This document shows positions 7,275 to 15,182 of a DNA stretch of 37,968 nucleotides, piece after piece. The notes under the pieces were generated by a model, which searched no databases, was not told the DNA's origin, and saw only the letters and a list, made by a program, of their open reading frames with translations. The translations under genes were made by a program, and so were the position numbers. The stretch lies in assembly GCA_963514535.1 (NCBI GenBank), contig CAUPUB010000008.1, positions 1 to 37,968 of the forward strand, read 5' to 3'. Each line of letters opens with the position of its first letter. Within the stretch, counting starts at the first letter, position 1. The DNA is from CAJPSE01 sp963514535 (GTDB taxonomy: Bacteria > Synergistota > Synergistia > Synergistales > Aminobacteriaceae).

Positions 7275-7303
7275 TTAACTCGGCGCCTCCCTTGGTATAG
7301 AAT
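7275..7303 (+). promoter_or_regulatory. Promoter of the phosphofructokinase gene
   Basis: TTAACT (7275-7280), a 17-bp spacer and TAGAAT (7298-7303), ending 53 nt before the chosen start. It is divergent from the ankyrin operon. Confidence 0.55.
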
Positions 7304-7356
7304 ATCGGTATCGAAGGATTCGGAGTCGATATCCAAAGGGCATGGAGGGCGGCATC

Positions 7357-8574
7357 ATGGGCAAGAAGATGAAGAACATCGGCATCATCACATCGGGCGG
7401 GGACTGCGGCGGACTGAACGCCGTCGTTCGCGGCGCGGCCAAGACCGCCATGGCGCGCGGCATCGGGACGTACATCATCCCCAACGGGTACGCGGGGCTC
7501 TACAACCTGGTGGACTTCGAACGGCTGGTCTTCCTCGACGAGGAGCGCACGGACCACGTCAACTCCGCCTTCGCGGGGAGCGACGCCGGTCACAGCCGGG
7601 TGAAGATCTCGAAGATCCCCGACCCCGACAAGTACGACCGCATCCTGCTGGGACTGCGGAAGTTCAACCTCGACGGCCTCCTCATCTCGGGCGGGGACGA
7701 CACGGGGAGCGTCGTGGTGGACCTCGCACAGAACGGCATCGCCTGCGTCCACGCGCCCAAGACGATGGACCTGGACCTCCAGACCTACTCGGTGGGCGGG
7801 GACTCCGCCATCAACAAGATATCGCGCATCGTCGAGGACCTCAAGACCACGGGCAAGACGCACAACCGCGTGATGATCGTCGAGGTCTTCGGTCGCTACG
7901 CCGGACACACGGCCTTCCGCGGGGGCGTGGCCGCGGATGCGGACTGCATCCTTATTCCCGAGATCACAGTGGACTTCGACGCGGTGTACGAGCACGTAAA
8001 ACACTATTACATGCGGCGCATTTTGAACTCGGACGTGCACTCGGGGACCTACGTCATGGTCGTGGCCGAGGGCGTGAAGGGGGAGGACGGCAAGGTGTTC
8101 TCGGACAGCGGGGACAGCACGGACTCCTTCGGGCACGTCCGCTTGGCCGGCGCGGGACGCTACATCCGCACCCGTCTCGAGGCCATGATGCGGAAGGACC
8201 CCGCGATCCGCCAGTTCATGAAGGTCTCGGGCATGTTCGTGCCGGGGGTCTTCGAGATCCCCGAGGTGCGCGAGGTCATCCCCGGTCATATCGTCCGCAG
8301 TGGGGCCACCTCCGCCTACGACGTCAACTTTGGCAAGGAGATCGGCTCGGCCGGGGTCATTCTCCTGGACGAGGGATTCAGCGGGGTGACGGTCGTCGAG
8401 GTCCACGAGGGACATATCCGCTACATGCCCACGGAGCGGGCGATCGAGCAGCGGTTCGTCAACCTGGATGCGGTGACCTTCTACGAACAGATGGACGTCT
8501 GCTTCGGACGCAGGCCCCAGACCTACCTTCCGGTGATCGAGGAACAGACAGGGCCCATCGAGCGGTTCATGTAA
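7357..8574 (+). CDS. 6-phosphofructokinase, PPi-dependent type by active-site residues
   Basis: 405 aa. Phosphorylates fructose-6-phosphate in glycolysis. The N-terminal KNIGIITSGGDCGGLNAV loop, GGDDTGS and PKTMDLDLQTYSVGGDSA are family signatures. ATP enzymes have Gly after GGD and Gly in PGTIDND. Here these positions are Asp (GGDD) and Lys (PKT), the pair that marks PPi-dependent enzymes in the established literature. The two Asp residues of the TIDND motif are kept, but the residue between them is Leu instead of Asn. FGRYAGHTA and the MxTERAIEQRF region are also present. Start at ATG 7357, with GGAGG (7344-7348) 8 nt upstream; the ATG at 7342 has poor spacing. hom follows after 19 nt, probably in the same transcript. 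Phosphate donor is inferred from residues only. Confidence 0.9.
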   Translation: MGKKMKNIGIITSGGDCGGLNAVVRGAAKTAMARGIGTYIIPNGYAGLYNLVDFERLVFLDEERTDHVNSAFAGSDAGHSRVKISKIPDPDKYDRILLGLRKFNLDGLLISGGDDTGSVVVDLAQNGIACVHAPKTMDLDLQTYSVGGDSAINKISRIVEDLKTTGKTHNRVMIVEVFGRYAGHTAFRGGVAADADCILIPEITVDFDAVYEHVKHYYMRRILNSDVHSGTYVMVVAEGVKGEDGKVFSDSGDSTDSFGHVRLAGAGRYIRTRLEAMMRKDPAIRQFMKVSGMFVPGVFEIPEVREVIPGHIVRSGATSAYDVNFGKEIGSAGVILLDEGFSGVTVVEVHEGHIRYMPTERAIEQRFVNLDAVTFYEQMDVCFGRRPQTYLPVIEEQTGPIERFM

Positions 8575-8593
8575 AAACGGCGGAGGTCGGATC

Positions 8594-9637
8594 ATGGCGG
8601 GTGAAAAGGTATGGAAATTGGCTTTGGCGGGCTTCGGCTCGGTGGGACGGGGTCTTGTCGAGCTCCTGCACGAGAACCGCGGAAGGCTGGAGGAGCGTTG
8701 TGGGTTTCGGGCCCAGGTCTGCCTGATCGTCTCGCGCTCGCATGGAACGGCGCTCATGCCCGATGGACTGTCCCTCGGGGAGGTCCTGCGGACCTTCGCG
8801 GAAACCGGGCGGCTGGGGACGGCCTGTAAAGCTGAGGATACTCGAGCCCCCTTCGGGGAGCTTCTCACCCGATCGGGCGCCGAGGTGCTGATCGAGGCCA
8901 CGCCCACGAATCTCAACGGTGGGGAGCCGGGGCTGTCCCACGTCCGGTGCGCGCTGGAGCGCGGCCTGCACGTCGTGACCTCGAACAAGGCTCCGATCGC
9001 CCTGGCCTACGACGAGCTGGACCGTCTGGCGAGGGCAAGGGGAGTGCGGCTGCTCTTCGAGGGGACGGTGCAGGGCGGAACGCCGCTCCTCGCGATGGTC
9101 CGAGAGGGACTTGCCGGCTGCGCCATCGAGGGGGTCCAGGGTATTCTGAACGCCTCCACCAACTACGTCCTGACCGAGATGGAGAAGGGCAGGACCTACG
9201 AAGAGGCCTGCGCCGAAGCCCGTTCCGCCGGCGTGCTGGAGGCGGATCCGACCCTGGACGTCGAGGGGTGGGATGCGGCGGTCAAGCTGGTCATCCTCGC
9301 CCATGCCCTTTTCGATGCGAACATGCGCGTGGAGGACGTCGACAGGGAGGGAATAACCCGCGTGACTCCCGAGATGATCCGCGACGCGAAGGAGCGGGGA
9401 GAGCGGATCAAGCTCCTGGCCGAATTGAAGCGGGAGGGGAGCACCCTGAGGGCCTCCGTTCGGCCGACGGCGCTTCCCCTGTCCAACCCCATCGCCGCCC
9501 TCGAGGGTACGGAGAACATCGTCACGCTCTATGTCGACCCCCTGGGACCGGTCACGCTCCGCGGGAGCGGGGGAGGCGGGCGCGAGACCGCACAGGGCAT
9601 CCTCGCCGACTTGCTCTCCATCGCGCGTTACGCGTAG
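8594..9637 (+). CDS. hom: Homoserine dehydrogenase, short form without ACT domain
   Basis: 347 aa. Reduces aspartate semialdehyde to homoserine with NAD(P)H, on the route to threonine and methionine. It has a Rossmann motif at the N-terminus (GFGSVGRGL), TSNKAP near residue 134, EGTVQGGTPLL, GILNASTNYVLTEM, and the catalytic ADPTLDVEGWDAAVKL segment. Length equals the catalytic core; the C-terminal ACT regulatory domain found in many homologues is absent, so feedback inhibition through that domain is not expected. GGAGG (8582-8586) lies 7 nt before the ATG. It follows the phosphofructokinase gene closely. Confidence 0.94.
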   Translation: MAGEKVWKLALAGFGSVGRGLVELLHENRGRLEERCGFRAQVCLIVSRSHGTALMPDGLSLGEVLRTFAETGRLGTACKAEDTRAPFGELLTRSGAEVLIEATPTNLNGGEPGLSHVRCALERGLHVVTSNKAPIALAYDELDRLARARGVRLLFEGTVQGGTPLLAMVREGLAGCAIEGVQGILNASTNYVLTEMEKGRTYEEACAEARSAGVLEADPTLDVEGWDAAVKLVILAHALFDANMRVEDVDREGITRVTPEMIRDAKERGERIKLLAELKREGSTLRASVRPTALPLSNPIAALEGTENIVTLYVDPLGPVTLRGSGGGGRETAQGILADLLSIARYA

Positions 9638-9738
9638 AACGAAATGTGAGGGACAAAAGGATAGGAAAACGAAAACAGGAATAGGGAACTTTCCATGGAA
9701 CATCCGAGCGGCACTTTCCTGATGTTCCTGAAGCGAAA

Positions 9739-9764
9739 GGATGCGGCCAAGAAGGGCCGCATCC
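9739..9764. terminator. Bidirectional intrinsic terminator between hom and the Rpn gene
   Basis: GGATGCGGCC (9739-9748) and GGCCGCATCC (9755-9764) form a perfect 10-bp stem with a 6-nt loop. On the minus strand it is followed by TTTCGCTT. It sits just after the stop of the Rpn-type gene and 100 nt after hom. Confidence 0.8.
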
Positions 9765-9766
9765 TC

Positions 9767-10672
9767 TTACCGCAAGGCTTCGATCTTTTCAAGGGAAAGT
9801 TCGGTCGCCTGGGCGATCTGCTCTGGGGTAAAGCCCAGTTTCAACATCCTCCGTGCAGTGGATGCGATGCCTTCGTTTCGCCCCAAGGCGATACCTTCGT
9901 TTCGCCCCAAAGCGATGCCCTCGTTTCGCCCCAAAGCGATACCCTCGTTTCGCCCCAAAGCGATCCCCCTGGCCTCCACCTTGTCCAAAATGCTCAGCAT
10001 GGTTACGCTCTCCCCCTTTCCTAACTGATTCTGTGCCTCCTCAAAACGGTTGTCGCGCGTCAGTGCCGAAAAAAGCTTCAGCAGTGCATCCACATGCTCA
10101 ATGGTCCGACATGAGGGAATGTAGTCCCGATTTCTCCTCATCTGTACGAAGTAGTCCGCCACAATCCTGAAATCGCTAGTGAACCGCTCAAGCAGATCGT
10201 CCGCCAGGAATGATATCTCGAAGAGATTGATCCTGTAGTCGTTCACGAACGGCCTCAATCTCTCAGAGACCGGGATCCTCTCATACAAAGACCGGGAAGC
10301 CGTCCAGGGTTCCTCACCAAAGTAAAGGACCAGCGTCACTACAGGATAGAGAACACCCTTCGCAGACAGCTGTCCACGATAATCCGCCCCGTCATAGCCC
10401 AGTATCCGAAGCGGCATGTCCCGGTCGATCCGGGTCTGGTTCTCGAATCCGATCAGAGAAACAACGATCCCTTCGGATACCCAAAGCTTGGAAACGTCGC
10501 GCTCCTGCTCCCGGAGTTTGCCGTCGGCCTTGTACAGGGTACGAGCCTTCGCATCCTGGAGATCGTCGGGACAGAGCTCTTTTTGCCCATTGAAGAGCAA
10601 TACGTTCACGATATCGGCAAAAACGTCGTTGTAAGCCTCAAGGTATTTTTCCGTGATGTCCCGATCGGGCAT
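9767..10672 (-). CDS. Rpn-family PD-(D/E)XK nuclease / putative transposase with in-frame tandem repeats
   Basis: 301 aa. The N-terminal two thirds match the Rpn (recombination-promoting nuclease; PD-(D/E)XK transposase-like) family by pattern: DITEKYLEAYNDVFADIVN start, QERDVSKLW, then VVSLIGFENQT (the E-x-Q/N-T strand) and MPLRILGYDGADY. Rpn proteins are DNA endonucleases implicated in recombination and phage defence. Residues 235-268 contain four copies of GIALGRNE, encoded by four 24-bp repeats (9865-9960). A helical C-terminus (MLKLGFTPEQIAQATELSLEKIEAL) follows. Similar repeats linking to such a tail are common in this family. It has its own extended -10 promoter (10702-10710) and lies between hom and the addB operon. 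Confidence 0.85.
   Translation of the reverse strand: MPDRDITEKYLEAYNDVFADIVNVLLFNGQKELCPDDLQDAKARTLYKADGKLREQERDVSKLWVSEGIVVSLIGFENQTRIDRDMPLRILGYDGADYRGQLSAKGVLYPVVTLVLYFGEEPWTASRSLYERIPVSERLRPFVNDYRINLFEISFLADDLLERFTSDFRIVADYFVQMRRNRDYIPSCRTIEHVDALLKLFSALTRDNRFEEAQNQLGKGESVTMLSILDKVEARGIALGRNEGIALGRNEGIALGRNEGIALGRNEGIASTARRMLKLGFTPEQIAQATELSLEKIEALR
9865..9960. repeat. Four tandem 24-bp repeats inside the Rpn-type gene
   Basis: Unit on the plus strand: CGATRCCYTCGTTTCGCCCC plus AARG, starting at 9865, 9889, 9913 and 9937, with a partial fifth copy (CGATCCCC) at 9961. Copies differ at three positions only. Each unit encodes eight residues, so a change in copy number keeps the frame. Confidence 0.97.
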
Positions 10673-10701
10673 GCATTTTTCCGCCTCTCCTGACTGAGCT
10701 C

Positions 10702-10710
10702 ATTATAGCA
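10702..10710 (-). promoter_or_regulatory. Extended -10 promoter for the Rpn-type gene
   Basis: TGCTATAAT on the minus strand, 29 nt upstream of the ATG at 10672. No -35 is evident, as is allowed for extended -10 promoters. Confidence 0.5.
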
Positions 10711-10755
10711 AAAACGAATCTGCCGGCCGCCCGTTAAAAGGCCCTGACGGGCTGG

Positions 10756-13700
10756 TCACGCGTCCGCGCTCTCCTCCTCCTCGCTCGTCAGGGGTTCGCC
10801 GACGGACTCGCCCCTGCGGCAGACGCTCTTCATGTCGCAATACCGACAGGAGGGCGAATCGTAGAAGGGCGCGAACCGCCCTACCTTCAGCAATCGTGCC
10901 GCGCAGGCCATGGCGCGGCCGGCCTCCTCCCGGCGCTCGTCCAGGGTACGGCGGTTGTTCCTCGTCTCTCCGGCCAGGACCCCGGCATAAACGCCCTGGA
11001 GGGCCGCCGAGAAGGTCCCGGCGATCCCCCCGTCCCGATGGCCCAGGAAGTTGACCCCCGCAAGCGGGGCGTCGGCCTCGCGAGGTCCGTACATCAGGGC
11101 GTAGGCCGACAGCTGGAGTCCGCGGACGAGCTTTGAAGGTCCGCCCTCGTACCAGGGATACCGCTCCAGGTCCTTCATCCCCTCCTCGTACCGAACGCTC
11201 CTTCCCGCCTTGTAGTCCGTGATGACGGCGTGGGTGCGTCCGTCCCCATCCTCCAGGATCTCCACCCGGTCGCATCGCCCGGAGAAGTGGACCCCGTCGA
11301 CCTCCAGCGAAAGCGCGGCATCCTCCTCCAGGAGGACGGCCCTGTGGCGGAATCCGCCTTGCTCCAGCCGCTCCAGGATCTGCGCCTGGAGCGCCGTCAG
11401 CCTCCGTATCCGAAACCGCAGCACCTCCAGGGTGCGCGCCAGACGGCGGTCCCGGATCAGCCTTCCGAATGTTTCGTAATCCTCATCGGCCGAGGAGAGC
11501 GAGCGCCACTCCTCCTCCACGACCTCCGGGAAGGGATTGCCCCCACGGCCGAATCGCCTCCAGACCCGCTCCCAGAACTTGTGCGTCAGCGAGCCCCATT
11601 CCGCCGCGGTGGCGAGCTCCGGAGACCTTTCCCTCAGTCCGGCCCTCCGCTGCAGCCAGTAGCGCAGAGGGCATTCGAGGAGCGTCTGGATATCGCTGAC
11701 CGCAAGCGTCGGAGGATCGTTCCGCGGCTCCGTTCCTTCAACTCCTTCAGATCCTTCAACTCCTCCAACGGATACGCCAGGGCGCGGGGCGGCCGCGAGA
11801 GGATCGGTGTCGACCTCCGGAAAGATATGGCCGCTGCCGGGCAGGAGGATCTCGATGCCCGCCGTCGGCAGTTCTCTCAGCGTCCATCCGTTTGTTTCCG
11901 CTTCCGCTTCGACGCCCGCGTTCATGTCCGCCATGAAACGGTCCAGGAAGGGCGTGTCCGGCACGGGGCGTCCGTTTTCATCCGCATCGGCTCTGGAGAG
12001 GATGGTCAGGGACTCTCCCGTCCGGATCAGGCGCCGAAAGAGGGCCTCCCTTTGAAGGTGCTTGTCCTGGACGGAGGGCAGCCAGGCTTCCGCCTCGGCG
12101 AGCCGCTCCCGCTCAGAGGGTCCCAGAAGTGGCGATCCGGAAATGCGGCCCGGCCAGTTCCCCTGGGAGACGCCGAGCATGACCCAGACGGGATGGGAGG
12201 CCAAAACCGGAGGGGCCCCCAGGTAGAGCGTCAGCGCTCCCGAGAGCGGGGGCTCCGGGCGGATACGGGTCTGGCGGCACCAGCTCAGAAGGAACTCCAC
12301 GGCGTCGTCGCCCTCCAGGGGCGTCCTTCCGGCGGGGCCGATGTCCGGCAGAAGCTCCCGGAGCGCCAGGTACTTCTCGTGCACGGACTCGATGGCGGAG
12401 GCGGTCGCGCGTATTGCGCCATCCAGCTCGGGGTAGCCCAGGGGCAGGGTCTTCATCCTGTCGATCCAGAGCCCCTTTCGCGTCAGGAATCGATGAAAGG
12501 CCCCCATCAGATCCGACGGGGTTCCCCCGCGCTGCAGAGCCCCGCAGAGACGCTCCATTGCCGACAGGGCCGCGAGGGCGTGCCGAGGCGTTCCGCCCCG
12601 CGTCCCCTTGGGGACCTCGCCCTTTTCCTCTCCCTCTCCAACGAAATCCCTCCACGACGCGAGGCCGCTCGGTCCGGCCCTCAGCGCCTCGGAGACGGAG
12701 AACGCGTCCCCGGCGAGACAGGGCTGGACCAGAAACAGGGCCGTCTCATAGGTCGGAAGCCCCTGGGCCCAGAGCGACCATGCGGCGGAGAGCGAGCGTC
12801 CCGGAGGGGTTTGGTCGATCGACGGTCCCTCCGATGCGGCGTAGGGAATGGAGTAGCGCCTCAGGGCCTCGGTCACGAGTTCCTCGTCGCCTGCGGGCGA
12901 CATCATCCCGACGGCCCCGAATCCGGGAAAATCCATCTCCTCGGCCAGGGGGCCCCTTCCGGCGCTCCAGAGGGCGAGCAGACGCGCCACGGCCTCCGCC
13001 TCGAGTTCGCTCTCACAGGCCCGCACCTGGAGGATGCGCCCCGGAACGCCTTGGGGGGATTCCTCCCAGACGAGCCCCTCCAGCTGATGCGCGGCATCAT
13101 GAAAGTCGGAGAGCCCCGTCTCGGGCTTCAGAACGACGACCTCTTTGCAAAGGTCGTCCAGCCTCTTAATCAGGCGCACCTGGGCCTGGGTGAAGGAGAG
13201 GAATCCCGTGAACACCATCGTGAGGTCCTCGCCCCAGGGCAGGGGCTCGCGCTCCAGGAGGTCCAGCGTCATGGTGCAGACCTGGGCGCTGTCCATCAGA
13301 CCGCTGGCGGACAGATAATCCAGATACCTCCGATAGATTGCGGGGAGGACCCGCGCCGTGGGGTCGTCCTCTTGAAGGCCGGCCTCCGTCTGCTCTGGAA
13401 GGACGGCCTCGTTGAGCAGCTCCCGTATGTCCTCCGACAGGATGTCCAGAAACCCTGCGCGTCCCAGGCCCGGCCACAGGGTCAGCAGCTCGGGCTCCTC
13501 CTCCAGGAGCGCCCGGAGCAGGCGGCTCAGGATCAGGCGGTGGTCGGGCGGCTCGATCGGGCGCAGGCGCCTGGCCTCACAGAATTCGCAGACATTTTCA
13601 TAGAGGTCCTGCCAGTTCCACAGGATATCCTCCGGAGGTCCGTCGAGGCCGAACTCGTCCCGGCCCGCGCGCTCCCTCCACCAGCTTCGGTCCCGACGGG

Positions 13701-13794
13701 ACGGGACGATAAATCGAACGTCCTCCCCCAGGGGGAGAAAGCTCCGCATCAATCCATCGAGCTCGGAGACCCTGAGGTAGGGAATGACCCGCAT
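10756..13794 (-). CDS. AddB-like nuclease with C-terminal PD-(D/E)XK and Fe-S cluster
   Basis: 1012 aa. Resembles the AddB subunit of AddAB, which processes double-strand breaks. No Walker A (GxxxxGKT) is visible in the N-terminal region, so any helicase fold is inactive. The C-terminal nuclease domain has GRCDRVEIL, ITDYKAGRSV (the D...DxK triad) and LQLSAYAL. A single Cys in LLECPLRYWL upstream of the nuclease and the final CRYCDMKSVC supply the four Cys of the AddB-type 4Fe-4S pin. A low-complexity linker (GVEGSEGVEGTEP) near residue 680 comes from short DNA repeats. AddA is not in the window. The start ATG 13794 has only a weak GGGGCGG upstream, 12 nt after the preceding gene, suggesting coupling. 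Confidence 0.85.
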   Translation of the reverse strand: MRVIPYLRVSELDGLMRSFLPLGEDVRFIVPSRRDRSWWRERAGRDEFGLDGPPEDILWNWQDLYENVCEFCEARRLRPIEPPDHRLILSRLLRALLEEEPELLTLWPGLGRAGFLDILSEDIRELLNEAVLPEQTEAGLQEDDPTARVLPAIYRRYLDYLSASGLMDSAQVCTMTLDLLEREPLPWGEDLTMVFTGFLSFTQAQVRLIKRLDDLCKEVVVLKPETGLSDFHDAAHQLEGLVWEESPQGVPGRILQVRACESELEAEAVARLLALWSAGRGPLAEEMDFPGFGAVGMMSPAGDEELVTEALRRYSIPYAASEGPSIDQTPPGRSLSAAWSLWAQGLPTYETALFLVQPCLAGDAFSVSEALRAGPSGLASWRDFVGEGEEKGEVPKGTRGGTPRHALAALSAMERLCGALQRGGTPSDLMGAFHRFLTRKGLWIDRMKTLPLGYPELDGAIRATASAIESVHEKYLALRELLPDIGPAGRTPLEGDDAVEFLLSWCRQTRIRPEPPLSGALTLYLGAPPVLASHPVWVMLGVSQGNWPGRISGSPLLGPSERERLAEAEAWLPSVQDKHLQREALFRRLIRTGESLTILSRADADENGRPVPDTPFLDRFMADMNAGVEAEAETNGWTLRELPTAGIEILLPGSGHIFPEVDTDPLAAAPRPGVSVGGVEGSEGVEGTEPRNDPPTLAVSDIQTLLECPLRYWLQRRAGLRERSPELATAAEWGSLTHKFWERVWRRFGRGGNPFPEVVEEEWRSLSSADEDYETFGRLIRDRRLARTLEVLRFRIRRLTALQAQILERLEQGGFRHRAVLLEEDAALSLEVDGVHFSGRCDRVEILEDGDGRTHAVITDYKAGRSVRYEEGMKDLERYPWYEGGPSKLVRGLQLSAYALMYGPREADAPLAGVNFLGHRDGGIAGTFSAALQGVYAGVLAGETRNNRRTLDERREEAGRAMACAARLLKVGRFAPFYDSPSCRYCDMKSVCRRGESVGEPLTSEEEESADA

Positions 13795-13806
13795 CGTCCG
13801 CCCCGG

Positions 13807-14034
13807 CTAGGCCCCGTGTTTCCTCATCAGCCACAGGAGGAACATGCTGAGGAGGATGGCGGACGAGAACCCCACCCCGGCGCCGTAGAGCGCGAACAGG
13901 ACGCCCTCCTCGCTCCAGGGGAGGGACAGTCCGCGGATCAGGAGCGTCGGGAACGCGACGGCCAGGGCGGCAGCCGTGAGAATCCGAAGCATTTTTTGTG
14001 CGTTTGGCGGGGTCTTGGGTTTGCGACCGAACAT
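13807..14034 (-). CDS. Small two-helix membrane protein
   Basis: 75 aa: a basic start (MFGRKPKTPPNAQK), a hydrophobic segment at about residues 16-34, a short loop containing WSEEG, and a second segment at about 45-69, ending LMRKHGA. It has an excellent AGGAGG 5 nt before the ATG and ends 12 nt before the AddB-like gene, so it heads that transcript. I do not recognise a family; the two-helix layout is reminiscent of small accessory membrane proteins. Confidence 0.75.
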   Translation of the reverse strand: MFGRKPKTPPNAQKMLRILTAAALAVAFPTLLIRGLSLPWSEEGVLFALYGAGVGFSSAILLSMFLLWLMRKHGA

Positions 14035-14370
14035 GGAACCTCCTGATGGCGTTTGCGTCGCCGAGGACTATTTTTGTCGAGAACCATTTTTTTTACGGAG
14101 AATCATGAAAATTATATCGGGATCCATGAAAAATTGCAGCGAGTTCCCGAAATTAGAACGAGCTTCATGGGAGATTATAACAGGAGGACCCGTCAGGACC
14201 CGTCCGCTTCGCACACTCCTCCTTCCACCCGCAAATTGCCGAATTTCGCCTAGGCCCCAACCGCGGGCCATAGGATAGAATGAAGGGCAAGCAGAATGAG
14301 GACGAGCTCCCCTGGCGCGAGAGGATCGCGGAGAAGGGGACGACGCCGACGGAAAGCGAGGAAAGCTGTC
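14035..14370. other. Divergent intergenic region upstream of the M48 protease
   Basis: 336 bases. Short open frames on both strands are not supported by both a ribosome binding site and composition. An ATG at 14280 opens a 58-codon frame overlapping the protease start, but a TAGAAT (14276-14281) overlaps that ATG and could be the protease -10. A GGACCCGTC duplication occurs near 14187-14204. Nothing else is evident. Confidence 0.4.
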
Positions 14371-15012
14371 ATGCAGCAGAGATTGCCGATCGTTTTGATT
14401 CTTTTGAGCCTGGCATTGCTTCTCCTGCCGGCCGAGGGGAGGGCCGCCATAGATAAAGCCACCGTCGAGGCGGCCTGGAGCCGTATCGCGGCAGCGGGGG
14501 ACATGCAGAATGTCCCCCTGTATTACGAGAAGGACGAGGCCCCCAACGCCTGGGTGAAGTTCGAGTCCATGAAGCGGTTTACCGTGCACGTCACGGAGGG
14601 GCTGATGAAGATCCTCTCGACGCCCGACGAGATAGCTGGCATCCTGGGACACGAGGTGGGGCACGTCCGACGCGGGCATTACAGCCGGGGCGCTCGGCGC
14701 CGGATTGGATGGAACATCGTGGGCGCCCTGCTGGGGCAGGCCGGGGACGCGGCCCGGATCGTCGGGGCGGTCGGCATGAACCTTGCGGAGAGCGGATTCA
14801 GCCGCGAACAGGAGGTGGAGGCCGACGATTACGGCATGGACCTTGCGGTCAAGGCGGGTTACAGTCCCTGGGGTCTCTACAACGCGATGAAAAGCTTCAA
14901 GGACAACGGCTACGCCACGGCTCGGAGCGGCTTTAACTCGCATCCCCCGACGGAACGTCGCCTGAGGCACCTCGAGGAGAGGGCCATGAGAATAGAAAAG
15001 GAGAGGCGTTGA
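14371..15012 (+). CDS. Secreted M48-family zinc metalloprotease
   Basis: 213 aa from ATG 14371, with GAGGA (14358-14362) 8 nt upstream. Residues 1-26 are a signal peptide (MQQRLPIVLILLSLALLLLP then AEGRAA), so it acts outside the cytoplasmic membrane; no lipobox Cys is present. HEVGH at 94-98 is the zinc site and Glu148 in EVEAD the probable third ligand. The size and single domain resemble the peptidase core of BepA/Oma1-like M48 proteins, which act in envelope quality control; the TPR part of BepA is absent. The longer in-frame start at 14296 would add an Arg-rich extension in front of the signal peptide and is rejected. Confidence 0.88.
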   Translation: MQQRLPIVLILLSLALLLLPAEGRAAIDKATVEAAWSRIAAAGDMQNVPLYYEKDEAPNAWVKFESMKRFTVHVTEGLMKILSTPDEIAGILGHEVGHVRRGHYSRGARRRIGWNIVGALLGQAGDAARIVGAVGMNLAESGFSREQEVEADDYGMDLAVKAGYSPWGLYNAMKSFKDNGYATARSGFNSHPPTERRLRHLEERAMRIEKERR

Positions 15013-15017
15013 CCGGC

Positions 15018-15058
15018 GGGAGCCGCACAAAGATTTGGTGGGAGTCGTACAAAAATTT
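15018..15058. repeat. Two 19-bp direct repeats upstream of the aminotransferase promoter
   Basis: GGGAGCCGCACAAAGATTT (15018-15036) and GGGAGTCGTACAAAAATTT (15040-15058) agree at 16 of 19 positions and are spaced 22 bp, about two helical turns. The second copy covers the expected -35 position of the promoter at 15070-15078. This layout suits a regulator binding one face of the DNA. Confidence 0.7.
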
Positions 15059-15069
15059 TCGGAAATAGA

Positions 15070-15078
15070 TGCTATAAT
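15070..15078 (+). promoter_or_regulatory. Extended -10 promoter for the aminotransferase gene
   Basis: TGCTATAAT: a perfect TATAAT (15073-15078) with the TGn extension. The -35 is poor, fitting activation or use of the extended -10. The 5' leader would be about 100 nt and contains a CCGGC/GCCGG hairpin near 15139-15154. Confidence 0.65.
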
Positions 15079-15182
15079 CAATCTGTATTAATCCATCAAT
15101 TGTTGATGTTTCTCAAATTTCTCGACAGTGCGGTACTCCGGCGTCCGTGCCGGCGAATCTATCATGTCAAGGAGGAGTCGAA

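Noticed and set aside
14280..14456. 58-codon frame overlapping the start of the M48 protease
   Set aside because: Its ATG overlaps a likely -10 (TAGAAT), spacing to the weak AGGA is only 4 nt, and most of it lies in the wrong frame of the signal-peptide region.
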